A program made the position numbers and the translations under genes. From a virus, in IMG/VR virus record IMGVR_UViG_3300024518_005299, positions 62,001-126,000 of that record: a DNA stretch of 64,000 nt. One strand, written 5' to 3'. Shown here piece after piece: positions 8,274-17,043 of this stretch. Positions within the stretch are counted from its first letter, which is position 1; every line of letters starts with the position of its first letter. Under the pieces are notes generated by a model. It was given only the letters and a program-made list of their open reading frames with translations. It was not told the DNA's origin and searched no databases.

Positions 8274-9472
8274 AAATTCTTTATATCGCTCCCGTAAGAG
8301 ATTTTAGTGGCTACGCTGTAGCCGCTAGGGGTTACATCCGAGCCTTGCACGAGGCGGGTGCTGATCTAGTTGTACGACCAGTACGCTACGACCAGGCAGA
8401 TACGGGTACTGGCTACCAAGTGACTGATCTTGAAAGGGAACTTCTCAAGCGTGATCTCAATAATGTAGATGTTGTGATTCAACATTTAACACCAAATGAA
8501 ATGCGCCCTATAGAGGGCAAGGTTAATATCGCCATTGTGGCATGGGAAACAACTAGAATCCCACAGTATTGGGTAGATAAACTCAATCAATTTGATTCTG
8601 TTATTACTTTCTGTCAGGCAAGTGTCGATGCTTTTAATGACTGCGGAGTCAAGGTGCCGATTTATAAAGTGCCGCACACGTTTGATATTCCTAGCTATAG
8701 TTTGGAGGGCGTGGAGCCTATTTCTGCTCCTAGTAGCCCTAATATCCTTAAGGATCGTTTTATCTTTTATAACATTAGCCAATTCTCTAGCAAGAAGGGT
8801 ATTGATGTTTTATTACGATCATACTTTGGAGCTTTTCATGGTCGTCGCGACGACGTGATGTTGATTCTAAAGACATACATCAATATGAGAGATCGTGATA
8901 AAGAACGTCAGCAGCTACTACAATATATTGATAATGTCAGAGCAGGAATGAGATTGCCCCCGGAGGGCTATCCACAAGTCATGTTGATTACTAATACATT
9001 GACTGATGAACAAATGAAAAAGATCCATGCGACGGGTGATGCATATGTATGTAGCAGTCGAGGAGAAGGCTGGAACATTCCAGCATTTGACGCACTGGCT
9101 TATGGAAACGAATTAATAACCACGTTATGGGGCGGGATGGGAGAGTTCTCTTTAGTTGATGAAGTCAGCCGTAGAGAATCTGCTGGTAGTGGGGGTGCCT
9201 GCGTGCGTGCCAATGTTCATCCAGTAGACTATTCACTAGAGCCACTAGTGGGTCAGACGCATGGTGATCCTGATCTTTACACAAGCTTTGACTTGATTGC
9301 CGAGCCTTCAATTAGCTCAATGATGTATAAAATGAAACTAGTGGTTAATAATCGTGAAGTTCAACCCGCCCCAAACTTAATGGAGTTTGATCATTCGGTA
9401 GTTGGGCCAAGAATGCTGGATGTAATTAAAAATATAGCACCTGCTAAAATATTGGAGGCAACTGATGTCTAA
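8270..9472 (+). CDS. Glycosyltransferase family 4-like
   Basis: GT-B glycosyltransferase of 400 aa, family length. It starts KILYIAPVRDFSGYAVAARGY, a glycine-rich GT4 N-terminus. FYNISQFSSKKGIDVLLRSY opens the donor-binding domain, and SSRGEGWNIPAFDALAYG is the nucleotide-sugar-binding helix region. It overlaps the preceding glycosyltransferase by ATGA and the next small gene by 8 nt, so the three are probably co-translated. Donor sugar and acceptor cannot be told from sequence. Confidence 0.88.
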   Translation: MKILYIAPVRDFSGYAVAARGYIRALHEAGADLVVRPVRYDQADTGTGYQVTDLERELLKRDLNNVDVVIQHLTPNEMRPIEGKVNIAIVAWETTRIPQYWVDKLNQFDSVITFCQASVDAFNDCGVKVPIYKVPHTFDIPSYSLEGVEPISAPSSPNILKDRFIFYNISQFSSKKGIDVLLRSYFGAFHGRRDDVMLILKTYINMRDRDKERQQLLQYIDNVRAGMRLPPEGYPQVMLITNTLTDEQMKKIHATGDAYVCSSRGEGWNIPAFDALAYGNELITTLWGGMGEFSLVDEVSRRESAGSGGACVRANVHPVDYSLEPLVGQTHGDPDLYTSFDLIAEPSISSMMYKMKLVVNNREVQPAPNLMEFDHSVVGPRMLDVIKNIAPAKILEATDV

Positions 9473-9686
9473 AATATTACAGATAGAATATTTCTCAGAT
9501 CGTTTAATCGTTCATGGTGCCGCATTTGAAGACGTGCTAGTAGCACTTGGCGGCACGTGTGATAACGTTATGCGTATTATTAATGATGATAATTCGTTAT
9601 CATATGAAATTAAGAAAGATAATTATGATAAGGATATTATTTATCATAATGGCAAATTAAATAAGTCTATGCCGATATCTGAATGA
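9465..9686 (+). CDS. Hypothetical protein, 73 aa
   Basis: Small acidic protein of unknown function, rich in Asp, Asn and Ile. It overlaps the upstream glycosyltransferase by 8 nt and the downstream HNH gene by 4 nt (ATGA). No membrane segment or known motif is seen. Confidence 0.65.
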   Translation: MSKILQIEYFSDRLIVHGAAFEDVLVALGGTCDNVMRIINDDNSLSYEIKKDNYDKDIIYHNGKLNKSMPISE

Positions 9687-10312
9687 CAAAAGCGATTAAT
9701 CTTATTGGACAGAGGTTTGGTAGACTAGTTGTGTTAACTAGATCATCAAATACTAAGACCGGTAGGACGAGATGGCAATGTCAGTGTGATTGTGATAATA
9801 CTACAGTTGTTGTGTCTGATAAGCTAAGATCTGGTAAAACCAAATCTTGTGGTTGTCTACAGCAGGAAAATCGTTTACGGGGTAGACGAACTCATGGAAT
9901 GACAAAGTCTAGAGAGTATCATATTTGGCATGGTATAAAAGCCAGATGTTATAATGCAAATAACCCCGCATACTCTCATTATGGTGGTCGGGGTATTAAT
10001 GTTTGTGATCAATGGTTACAATCATTTGAAAACTTTCTAAAAGACATGGGTCTGGCGCCATCTGATAAACATTCGATTGACCGCATTGATAATAATGGTA
10101 ATTATAAGCCCAGTAATTGTAGATGGGCGACGTTTAAAGAACAAAATAATAACAGAAGAGATAATATATTTGTAGACAGTATTACAACTTTAAAACAATA
10201 TTGTGATAAAAATCATTTACCGTATCAAACAATTCATGCGAGAATTAATAGGCATGGATGGTCAATTGAACGCGCTATAAGAAAGCCAATAAAAAAATGG
10301 AACAAAAGATAG
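9683..10312 (+). CDS. HNH-type homing endonuclease (zinc-ribbon subtype), copy 1
   Basis: Probable free-standing homing endonuclease. An N-terminal zinc-binding region (WQCQCDCDN with SCGCL, residues ~31-59) precedes the HNH-like core [13 protein letters not shown]...NCRWAT (~129-150), in which H130, D133 and N145 are candidate catalytic or metal residues. A basic C-terminal helix-turn-helix-like region follows. It is AT-rich compared with the neighbouring glycosyltransferases. The start overlaps the upstream stop, and the 3' end runs 16 nt into the next glycosyltransferase gene. The window holds two paralogues at about 32.9 and 35.6 kb. Confidence 0.82.
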   Translation: MTKAINLIGQRFGRLVVLTRSSNTKTGRTRWQCQCDCDNTTVVVSDKLRSGKTKSCGCLQQENRLRGRRTHGMTKSREYHIWHGIKARCYNANNPAYSHYGGRGINVCDQWLQSFENFLKDMGLAPSDKHSIDRIDNNGNYKPSNCRWATFKEQNNNRRDNIFVDSITTLKQYCDKNHLPYQTIHARINRHGWSIERAIRKPIKKWNKR

Positions 10313-11361
10313 ATAATCCCTTTTCACGTAATTTACCCAACCAAATTTCCGCTATTTGTGATGCTATTGATTCTAAACCTAGGATCACTCAGGTGATCCA
10401 GTGTGTGAACGAGGAACATTTGATTGAACCCTGCGTAATGCAGCTTTATGATAAGGTCGATAGAATTGTCATCGTGGAAGGCGCCGTTCAAAACAAAGTA
10501 GACGCGGGGCAAGCTACTGCTGACGGTCATTCTATAGATGATACTGTTAGTATCATCAAGCGGATTAAGGCTGATAAAGATCCAGACAAGAAGATCACGT
10601 TTGTACAAATCGATCGTCCTTGGGCTGACTTGGAAGAATTAAAGAATACGTTCTTTCAGTACATGCAAGATGGTGACTGGATGCTGATCACTGATGCTGA
10701 TGAATTCATTATGCCTGAAGTAGTTGATAAGTTGCGCGAAGCTATTACAGTAGAGCCTTGGGCTACCGAGTTTGTGCCTGCGGGTTTTTATCACTTCTGG
10801 CGTGACGCTAGTCATATACGCAAACCAAGCGGCGACTGGGGTCAGCAACATCAAAGATTTATCAAATTCCATCCGGGGATGCATTACCAAAATCACCCAG
10901 TTGCCAGAGACAAGGATGGAATTTGCACTTACTTTAGTCAAGAGTATAAGAATCGTCGATTTGTCTTGAAGGATTTTGTGGTGTATCATTATTCGTATTG
11001 TCGAAATGACGAAGCAGATATCCAAGCGAAGAAAGACTTTTATGACAAAGAGCTAGGTCAGGATAAGCATGGAGACGTGGGGGCTTATGCGCGTGGTGGA
11101 CAAACAGATGAGTATCTTGATAAAACAGAAGATCTAAATACAGTGCTTCTCTTTAGTGGAGATCATCCACCTATCATAGCAAAGCATTTAGCCTGGCAGG
11201 GGCAGGGCGTGGTGTTGTCAGATGCGCATTTACAAGATAAAACATTCGAGGATTATAAGAGCGCTGAGCCCTACAACTTAGAAAACGTCCCAGTGTGTTG
11301 GATTTATGATCTAGAAGGCAAGCAGGGATATGTTAACTTTTTCAATACCGTGGATGTATAA
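10297..11361 (+). CDS. Glycosyltransferase, GT-A (GT2/GT92-like)
   Basis: GT-A type glycosyltransferase of 354 aa. After [18 protein letters not shown] comes a nucleotide-binding stretch, and [13 protein letters not shown] supplies the DxD metal site (D133, D135). Later [11 protein letters not shown] and [24 protein letters not shown] resemble the acceptor side of GT92-like enzymes. The first five codons overlap the HNH gene. Its place in the glycan island supports sugar transfer; the substrate is unknown. Confidence 0.82.
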   Translation: MEQKIDNPFSRNLPNQISAICDAIDSKPRITQVIQCVNEEHLIEPCVMQLYDKVDRIVIVEGAVQNKVDAGQATADGHSIDDTVSIIKRIKADKDPDKKITFVQIDRPWADLEELKNTFFQYMQDGDWMLITDADEFIMPEVVDKLREAITVEPWATEFVPAGFYHFWRDASHIRKPSGDWGQQHQRFIKFHPGMHYQNHPVARDKDGICTYFSQEYKNRRFVLKDFVVYHYSYCRNDEADIQAKKDFYDKELGQDKHGDVGAYARGGQTDEYLDKTEDLNTVLLFSGDHPPIIAKHLAWQGQGVVLSDAHLQDKTFEDYKSAEPYNLENVPVCWIYDLEGKQGYVNFFNTVDV

Positions 11362-11597
11362 TGACTGTTAAACTTCCAGAGAAACCAAGGCGTCATCGTT
11401 GGGTGACTGAAGCCATCAATGCGGGCGATCCTACTTTATCAGTCTGGCCATCTCCAGACGACCTCAAGAACGAAAAGAGGCGCGGTCGCTTCTTAGAGAT
11501 TATTGCCAAGGTTGGTAGCGATCCACGTGTGATGCGGGTCGAGAAATTCCCACATGATATTCATAGCGTGGTGTTTTTGTTTCATCTACAAGACTGA
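11361..11597 (+). CDS. Hypothetical protein, 78 aa
   Basis: Basic small protein, joined to both neighbouring glycosyltransferases by one-base stop/start overlaps. It contains a helical centre (NEKRRGRFLEIIAKVG) and a short beta C-terminus. No family recognised. Confidence 0.7.
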   Translation: MTVKLPEKPRRHRWVTEAINAGDPTLSVWPSPDDLKNEKRRGRFLEIIAKVGSDPRVMRVEKFPHDIHSVVFLFHLQD

Positions 11598-12400
11598 TGG
11601 TTAATATCTCTCATATCACTAGTTGTTTTAATAGTGAGCAGTTTCTAGATGGATTAATTGGTAATCTCCTACAACAGAGTGATGAAGACTTTGAGCATAT
11701 CATTGTAGATAGTGCATCCACTGATAGTAGTGTTGAGATCATCAAACGCTGGCAGCAACTAGATCCGCGAATTAAGCTTATAGAACAGCCCACGCGCACA
11801 AATTATGGCACCTCGTGGATGATAGGATGGCAGCAGGCTCAGGGTAAAATTGTTTGCAACTCTAACTCTGACGATAGGTCGTATCCTTGGCGCGGCACTC
11901 AAGTTATTAAAGCTGCACTAGATGCAAGTATTCAATCAGATACTAATAAGCGTTTTTATTACGGTGGTTATGAAACACGGGTTGATGGCGTAACCACAGC
12001 CAAGGGTTATCCGCCGCCGTATACAGAGCACGACCTACAGCAATTCTTTCGCTGTGGCGTGCATGTACATTGGGATAATGCGCTGCGCAATGTTGTGGAT
12101 TGGCCAACTGTGTTTCGCGCAGGCGCTGAGTATAGATCGGCCTTTGATTACTGGCTCGTACTATACTTTACTTCTCTAGGTGCAATAGGTGTCTCTATCC
12201 CCAACTGTTTTAGTATATACAACCAGAGAAAGGACTCGTTAGAACAGTCAGATAAGGAGAGAAGCAGCTTTGAAGCATTGCGCGCTATCTCTACTTTCTA
12301 TCCTAGTGGCCTCTCAATGCGTGACTTTGAGACTAAAACCAAAGTGGAGTCTCCTGAGTATTATAAAAAATATCAGGATTTTCTATCCGAATTCGTTTAA
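11597..12400 (+). CDS. Glycosyltransferase family 2
   Basis: GT-A fold enzyme of 267 aa. The start ISHITSCFNSEQFLDGLI and HIIVDSASTDSSVEIIKRW are the nucleotide-binding strands of GT2 proteins, and NSNSDD (~88-93) is the DxD equivalent. Full-length for a compact GT2 and soluble, with no membrane helix. It is the last gene of its unit: promoter-like copy 2 overlaps its 3' end. Confidence 0.88.
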   Translation: MVNISHITSCFNSEQFLDGLIGNLLQQSDEDFEHIIVDSASTDSSVEIIKRWQQLDPRIKLIEQPTRTNYGTSWMIGWQQAQGKIVCNSNSDDRSYPWRGTQVIKAALDASIQSDTNKRFYYGGYETRVDGVTTAKGYPPPYTEHDLQQFFRCGVHVHWDNALRNVVDWPTVFRAGAEYRSAFDYWLVLYFTSLGAIGVSIPNCFSIYNQRKDSLEQSDKERSSFEALRAISTFYPSGLSMRDFETKTKVESPEYYKKYQDFLSEFV

Positions 12401-12414
12401 TCGACGCATAATAG
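12386..12414 (+). promoter_or_regulatory. Promoter-like 29 bp element, copy 2
   Basis: Same 29 bp architecture as the copies near 3.6, 28.0 and 45.4 kb. It runs from TCCGAATTCG to GACGCATAATAG and overlaps the end of the upstream gene. CATAAT is at 12407-12412, and the next ATG (12419) again lies exactly 6 nt downstream with no ribosome site between them. Confidence 0.68.
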
Positions 12415-12418
12415 AGGT

Positions 12419-12640
12419 ATGACGAGACTTATCAGTGTCTGCATAGTCCTATTTGAGGTTTTGCTCTTAGCACTAGGTGTTGTCGCGCTTTGCTATCCGT
12501 TTACGTTATTACCACATCCAAGCAACGGACCACGGACACCTGAGCAATTGGAAGCTTTTAAGGAGCACGTAGTCCTATTACCTGCGGGGGTTATTTTAAT
12601 AGCCTTGGCAATTCAAAGGTATTTTAGATCTCATGAATGA
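12419..12640 (+). CDS. Small membrane protein with two predicted transmembrane helices
   Basis: 73 aa protein with hydrophobic helices at about residues 4-30 and 50-66, joined by a polar loop (PHPSNGPRTPEQLEAF), and a basic end (QRYFRSHE). The ATG follows promoter-like copy 2 so closely that a leaderless message is predicted. Function is unknown; small inner-membrane proteins of this type in phages are sometimes exclusion or lysis factors, but nothing here decides. Confidence 0.72.
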   Translation: MTRLISVCIVLFEVLLLALGVVALCYPFTLLPHPSNGPRTPEQLEAFKEHVVLLPAGVILIALAIQRYFRSHE

Positions 12641-13472
12641 TATAACAACTAAAGACAAAACGATTGTCGTCAGCAACATTCCTTTAATGAAATGTATCGA
12701 CGGTTTTCAAAAATGGGAATGGGTAAATGATAAGCAGAAAGAGTTTCTACTAGAGTATGCTAGGAAGCGCCATCTGCTATCTGACTTTTCTGATGAAGAA
12801 CTATTCGGACTCACTGCGTACTCAGCAGCCGAAGTTAATGCTTTCCTTGCCGAGCATGGTTTTGATATCGTCCTTCAGGATCATTCACACGTTCTTGCGA
12901 ATGAGCCCCCTGGTTCGATAGTGATATACATAGCATCTATTCTAAAGCTTGTCTTTGAATGGGACGGCATAGAAATCACCATTAAAGACAAATACCAAGG
13001 AACCTATCTATCAAAAAACCTTAGCTTTTTCGTTTCCTCAAAACATGATCAGCCTATCGTGCAGATTAAGTCTGGAGGAGATGACATCTATATAACCAAG
13101 GCCGAGCCCTCACTACTCTCTGAGCTAGATGATCTCCCATTACATGTTTGTGATGTATTCGATCGTGTAGAGTTTCCGTCCATTGAGTATGATAAAGTTA
13201 TAGATGTTTCGTGGATGGTTGATATGAATTCACCTCATGATATGGTGAGAGTTCTTGAGGCTGTGCAACAAGATAAATTCAGCATGAATCATAAAGGTGT
13301 GAAGATAGAGTCAGCCGCTGCTGTAGCCATACTTGCTAGTGGATGCGCCACCCCCTTTTTCAAACCTGTTGTTCTCACTATTGATGAACCGTTTGTATTT
13401 TGGGCGCGGCGTAATGGAGAGACATATTTTAAAGCTTATTTTGCGCAGGACTCATGGGTAAAAATAGCATGA
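12633..13472 (+). CDS. Serpin-like protein (C-terminal half), 279 aa
   Basis: The C-terminal ~100 residues follow the order of a serpin. FPSIEYDKVIDVSWMVDM resembles the helix and strand before the hinge. NHKGVKIESAAAVAILASG (219-237) resembles the HKA/EAAAATA hinge. A short reactive-loop-like stretch and VVLTIDEPFVFWARRNG (246-262) match the serpin C-terminal signature at all but one position as I recall it (E252 where R/K/H/Q/S is usual). The protein is shorter than cellular serpins (~375 aa), and its N-terminal half is not recognisable. There is no signal peptide. If real, it could inhibit a protease; the genome itself encodes a trypsin-like protease near 58 kb. The assignment is by eye only. 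Confidence 0.45.
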   Translation: MNDITTKDKTIVVSNIPLMKCIDGFQKWEWVNDKQKEFLLEYARKRHLLSDFSDEELFGLTAYSAAEVNAFLAEHGFDIVLQDHSHVLANEPPGSIVIYIASILKLVFEWDGIEITIKDKYQGTYLSKNLSFFVSSKHDQPIVQIKSGGDDIYITKAEPSLLSELDDLPLHVCDVFDRVEFPSIEYDKVIDVSWMVDMNSPHDMVRVLEAVQQDKFSMNHKGVKIESAAAVAILASGCATPFFKPVVLTIDEPFVFWARRNGETYFKAYFAQDSWVKIA

Positions 13473-14293
13473 AGCATGGTGTTTATCAAATACGGAATAC
13501 TCAAAATGGCAAGATTTATATAGGTAGCTCTATAGACATTGTTGCCAGGTGGCGAGGACATAAAGGTGATATAAAATATCATAGGCATCATTCTAGTAGA
13601 TTGCAATATGCATGGTATAAAGATGGAGCTAATGTGTTTGTTTTTGAAATTTTAGAAGAATGTAATTTAAATGAATTAGAACAACGTGAACAGTATTATT
13701 TGGACACTATGCTATTTGCTAGTTGTAATGATAACAGATTTTATCGTTTGGGATATAACAATTCTAGAGATGCTAGTCAAAAAACAGTAACAAATAAAAC
13801 TAGGATGAAGATGTCACGGGCGGCTAAGTTAAAAGCAAAACCATCACACATCACTCGACAACGAATGTCCGAAGCACAACAAGGCAAGCGATTGGGGGAA
13901 TTATCACCAGGAGCCAAGTCATCTACTCAAGATGTTAAGCAAATGTTGCTTATGGCTATCAATGGATGTTCTGATAGTGAGATTGCTCAAAAATTTGGTA
14001 GAACTATTAAGTCTGTAAATAACATTATTAATGGTAGGACCTGGCCTCATATTAAATTAGACGGTAAAGATCAAGGGAAACTAAAAATCATGAGATCTTT
14101 AAATAGAAATAAATTGAACGCTCGTAAAAGCGGAGAACTAAATGGTAGGAGTAAATTGACGCGACATATAGTTTGGGATATTAAAGATCAAATTGCATTA
14201 GGGTTTTCAAATGTTGAGATTGCCAAACGTTATGATGTTTCTCCAAGTACTATTAGCGGTATTAAAAGGGGCAAGACATGGAAAGACGTGTAA
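13469..14293 (+). CDS. GIY-YIG homing endonuclease, copy 1
   Basis: Free-standing homing endonuclease. The GIY-YIG core starts GVYQIRNTQNGKIYIGSS (residues 4-21), with the later conserved REQYYLD helix. A basic linker leads to two helix-turn-helix repeats of the form SDSEIAQKFGRTIKSV...GRTW and SNVEIAKRYDVSPSTISGIKRGKTW, the DNA-binding tail of this paralogue family. I chose the ATG that overlaps the upstream stop (ATGA). The 3' end overlaps the next gene by 16 nt. It is AT-rich relative to its neighbours. Confidence 0.88.
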   Translation: MKHGVYQIRNTQNGKIYIGSSIDIVARWRGHKGDIKYHRHHSSRLQYAWYKDGANVFVFEILEECNLNELEQREQYYLDTMLFASCNDNRFYRLGYNNSRDASQKTVTNKTRMKMSRAAKLKAKPSHITRQRMSEAQQGKRLGELSPGAKSSTQDVKQMLLMAINGCSDSEIAQKFGRTIKSVNNIINGRTWPHIKLDGKDQGKLKIMRSLNRNKLNARKSGELNGRSKLTRHIVWDIKDQIALGFSNVEIAKRYDVSPSTISGIKRGKTWKDV

Positions 14294-14970
14294 TTTCTTT
14301 TTCTCTTTGGGGAGATAATCCCAAGTATGTCATAGGTGCAATTCGTAATGCTGAATTAGCTAAACAAATTTATCCAGGATGGATTTGTGTATTTTATATA
14401 GATTATAACACTGTACCAACTATTGAGCTTCAATTTCTTAATGCTAAAACTAATACTGAGATATTAACGATGCCTAAAGAAATGAATGGCTGGAAGGGCA
14501 TGTTCGCGAGATTTTTACAAATTAATAATGAAAAAAATCAATGTACGATTATTCGCGACTGCGACTCACGCCTAAGTGAAAGAGAGGCTGCCGCTGTCAA
14601 AGAGTGGCTAGATGGACCTTCTTTGGTCCACTCAATGGGTGATCACCCATATCATTTTAATCCTTCTCAAGCTCTAATGGGAGGCATGTTTGGTATGAAA
14701 AAACATGCTTGTCCTGAGATGAAAACTTTAATTGATCAGTTTGTAAATCAATATCCAGATGCCTGGCAGTGTGATCAAGACTTTCTTAAAGATAATATCT
14801 GGCCTTTAGTGAATCATAAAGTATTAGCCTGTAGTGACATTCATCCTAATTGCAAACCATTTCCTACACCACGTATCAATGACGATTTTGTAGGTGCGAT
14901 TATTGGTCCAAACGAAGAGAGGCTGCATCCAGAACATCATATTGCGTTTCAAAGAATTGTGGAAAATTAA
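14278..14970 (+). CDS. Probable glycosyltransferase (DxD-containing)
   Basis: 230 aa protein with a GT-A like layout: RVISFSLWGDNPKYVIGAIRN, then GWICVFYIDYN, then IIRDCDSRLSEREAAAV, where DCD (94-96) matches a DxD metal site. The DSRLSxRE motif recurs in capsule- and phage-associated transferases. The first five codons overlap the GIY-YIG gene, suggesting that the homing gene was inserted right at this start. It is followed by a one-base overlap into the phosphoribosyltransferase gene. Confidence 0.65.
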   Translation: MERRVISFSLWGDNPKYVIGAIRNAELAKQIYPGWICVFYIDYNTVPTIELQFLNAKTNTEILTMPKEMNGWKGMFARFLQINNEKNQCTIIRDCDSRLSEREAAAVKEWLDGPSLVHSMGDHPYHFNPSQALMGGMFGMKKHACPEMKTLIDQFVNQYPDAWQCDQDFLKDNIWPLVNHKVLACSDIHPNCKPFPTPRINDDFVGAIIGPNEERLHPEHHIAFQRIVEN

Positions 14971-15443
14971 TGCCAAATAATACAATCAAAATTAATCAAC
15001 AGATAATTCCAGTACCCTGGTCTGATATTGAAGTTTATTCTCTAAAGATTGCTAGATGGATTGAAAGAACATTTGGTGATGCTGACGATAAGGATTGTCC
15101 GCTACGTAATTTGGATGTTAAAATTTATGGCATTCCTCGTGGTGGGATGATTCCAGCCATTCTGGTTTCCCACATATTAGAAACAAAGTATAAATTTAAT
15201 GTAAGATTTATACCATCATTAGATCATCTAACTCCAAAAGACATGCATCGTCTAGTTGTTATTGATGACATATGTGATTCGGGAGAAACCTTTAAAATAG
15301 TCAAGCAATTATTTCCCATGGCGAAAACAGCAGTTCTCTTCCGCCGCGAAGGCGCGGGGTTTCAAACCGATTTTCATTGTCACACGATTGTAGATGACCG
15401 ATGGTTAGTGTTTCCTTGGGAGGTTAATGATGGCGAGGTTTAG
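14970..15443 (+). CDS. Phosphoribosyltransferase (purine salvage type)
   Basis: Type I phosphoribosyltransferase fold, 157 aa. The PRPP-binding loop is LVVIDDICDSGET (~95-107), and VKIYGIPRGGMIPAIL is the early pyrophosphate-side loop. Size and motifs suit xanthine/hypoxanthine-guanine salvage enzymes. It overlaps the IMP dehydrogenase gene by 17 nt, so the pair could feed guanine nucleotides to replication or to GDP-sugar supply. The base specificity is inferred from the neighbour. Confidence 0.8.
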   Translation: MPNNTIKINQQIIPVPWSDIEVYSLKIARWIERTFGDADDKDCPLRNLDVKIYGIPRGGMIPAILVSHILETKYKFNVRFIPSLDHLTPKDMHRLVVIDDICDSGETFKIVKQLFPMAKTAVLFRREGAGFQTDFHCHTIVDDRWLVFPWEVNDGEV

Positions 15444-16455
15444 AGACAAACCAGCTTATAGTTTTGATGATGTCCTTCTCGTGCCTCAGTATTCACAAAT
15501 TACATCTAGAAGTGATGTAGATATCAGCACTAAGCTTGGTAAGTTGGAGTTGAAATTACCGTTGCTTTCCTCAAATATGGACACCGTTACTGAAGGAAAA
15601 ATGGCCATTGCTATGGCGCTGGCTGGTGGTGCTGGGGTGTTGCATAGATTTGCTGATCTAGAAGACCAAATGCAGTGGGCTAATGATTGTAGTCACACTA
15701 TGCATAGCGTCCCAATCATTATATCAGTAGGTATTACTGGCGAGCATCACAGCTTTATAAAAGAGATCGCGCCTGATATGATTTGTGTAGACGTGGCGCA
15801 CGGTGATCATCTACGAGTCATGAATCTTATCACAGGGCTTCGTGAAGATTATCCCGATATGGATATTATTGCTGGTAACGTAGCTACGGGTCAAGGCGCG
15901 AGGCGCTTAGTGGAAGCTGGTGCAAATATTATTAAAGTTGGAATTGGTCCAGGTTCTGTTTGTTCAACTAGAGTTGTAAGCGGACATGGATTTCCACAAC
16001 TTAGCGCCATCATTGAGATCAGAAAAGCGTTAGGACCCGCGCCGTGGTCTATTATTGCCGACGGCGGTATTCGTTATCCAGGTGATATTGTTAAAGCCCT
16101 GGCGGCTGGAGCAGATGCAGTAATGCTGGGCTCTCTTCTAGCTGGAACTGATGAAGCAGCAGGGGAGAGAATTGTTGAACATGGGCAAGCCTATAAAACC
16201 TTCCGGGGGATGGCGTCACGGGAAGCGCAAAAACAAAGAGGCGGCAAAACGCCACGCGTCGAAGGAGTATCTGCAAAAGTCCCTTACCGTGGTCCTGTCA
16301 GTGACACTCTTGCTAATCTTGAGGCTGGCATTAGGAGCGGCCTTTCTTATTCTGGTTGTCGCACTATTGTGGAATTGCGTGGAAAAGCTGAGTTCGTAGT
16401 TGTTACTGGTAATACTTTGAGGGAATCACACCCTTATCATCCTTACAGGCTTTAG
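15427..16455 (+). CDS. guaB: IMP dehydrogenase / GMP reductase family enzyme without CBS domains
   Basis: TIM-barrel enzyme that most likely oxidises IMP to XMP with NAD. The start YSFDDVLLVPQYSQITSRSDVDI is typical of the family. GIGPGSVCSTRVVSGHGFPQ holds the catalytic Cys (C179); IIADGGIRYPGDIVKALAAGADAVMLGSLLAGTDE and the C-terminal ESHPY follow IMP dehydrogenase more than GMP reductase. At 342 aa it lacks the regulatory CBS pair found in ~490 aa bacterial GuaB, so GMP reductase remains possible. The adjacent phosphoribosyltransferase supports a purine role. Confidence 0.88.
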   Translation: MMARFRDKPAYSFDDVLLVPQYSQITSRSDVDISTKLGKLELKLPLLSSNMDTVTEGKMAIAMALAGGAGVLHRFADLEDQMQWANDCSHTMHSVPIIISVGITGEHHSFIKEIAPDMICVDVAHGDHLRVMNLITGLREDYPDMDIIAGNVATGQGARRLVEAGANIIKVGIGPGSVCSTRVVSGHGFPQLSAIIEIRKALGPAPWSIIADGGIRYPGDIVKALAAGADAVMLGSLLAGTDEAAGERIVEHGQAYKTFRGMASREAQKQRGGKTPRVEGVSAKVPYRGPVSDTLANLEAGIRSGLSYSGCRTIVELRGKAEFVVVTGNTLRESHPYHPYRL

Positions 16456-16458
16456 ATT

Positions 16459-17043
16459 ATGATACAAAATTATAGAGTAAATTTCGGCGGCGAAGATATT
16501 GATTATCAAAGTAATTTCAAAGATTGCCGACGGTATTTTCCAGTTCTAGAGAAGTTGTATGATCGTATGAATCATTGGGCAATCCCAGATTGTTGGCATT
16601 TCTTTGAGCCCTATGTAGAATTTACGTGGGTTCTTCGTGATAATGACCCATCGGGCGAGGACATTCTATATGATGTTCTAGACATATTGACTAAAGAGAA
16701 TATCGAACCAACTTTGATTCATAAACCTAAAGATGGCGTGATAGTTGATTGGTACTGTAAGAGTCCAGAGGAACAAGAGTTCGGTTATAAAACTTATGCC
16801 CTAAGTGCCAAAATGGCAATGTTATTTTGGAAACATCAAGAGGCGATTGCTAAGGGATGTGGCGAGAAGAACCAATATATGAGGCGACCACACGTGCTCG
16901 CCAACCAGATTGGGATGAATTATGATGAGGAGTGCGCGGCGCTTTACCTCCGTAGCAAGCTGGCTGGTTTATTCTGGGAGCTAGGTGATCACGCCCAGGC
17001 TGTCGAACAATATGAAACATTAACTGGAGAGACATACTTATGA
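16459..17043 (+). CDS. Hypothetical protein, 194 aa
   Basis: Soluble, aromatic-rich protein (many Trp and Tyr) with no recognised family. The C-terminal ~70 residues look helical (AALYLRSKLAGLFWELGDHAQAVEQYETL), reminiscent of a single TPR-like hairpin. It lies 3 nt after IMP dehydrogenase and overlaps the MazG-like gene by 4 nt. Confidence 0.75.
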   Translation: MIQNYRVNFGGEDIDYQSNFKDCRRYFPVLEKLYDRMNHWAIPDCWHFFEPYVEFTWVLRDNDPSGEDILYDVLDILTKENIEPTLIHKPKDGVIVDWYCKSPEEQEFGYKTYALSAKMAMLFWKHQEAIAKGCGEKNQYMRRPHVLANQIGMNYDEECAALYLRSKLAGLFWELGDHAQAVEQYETLTGETYL

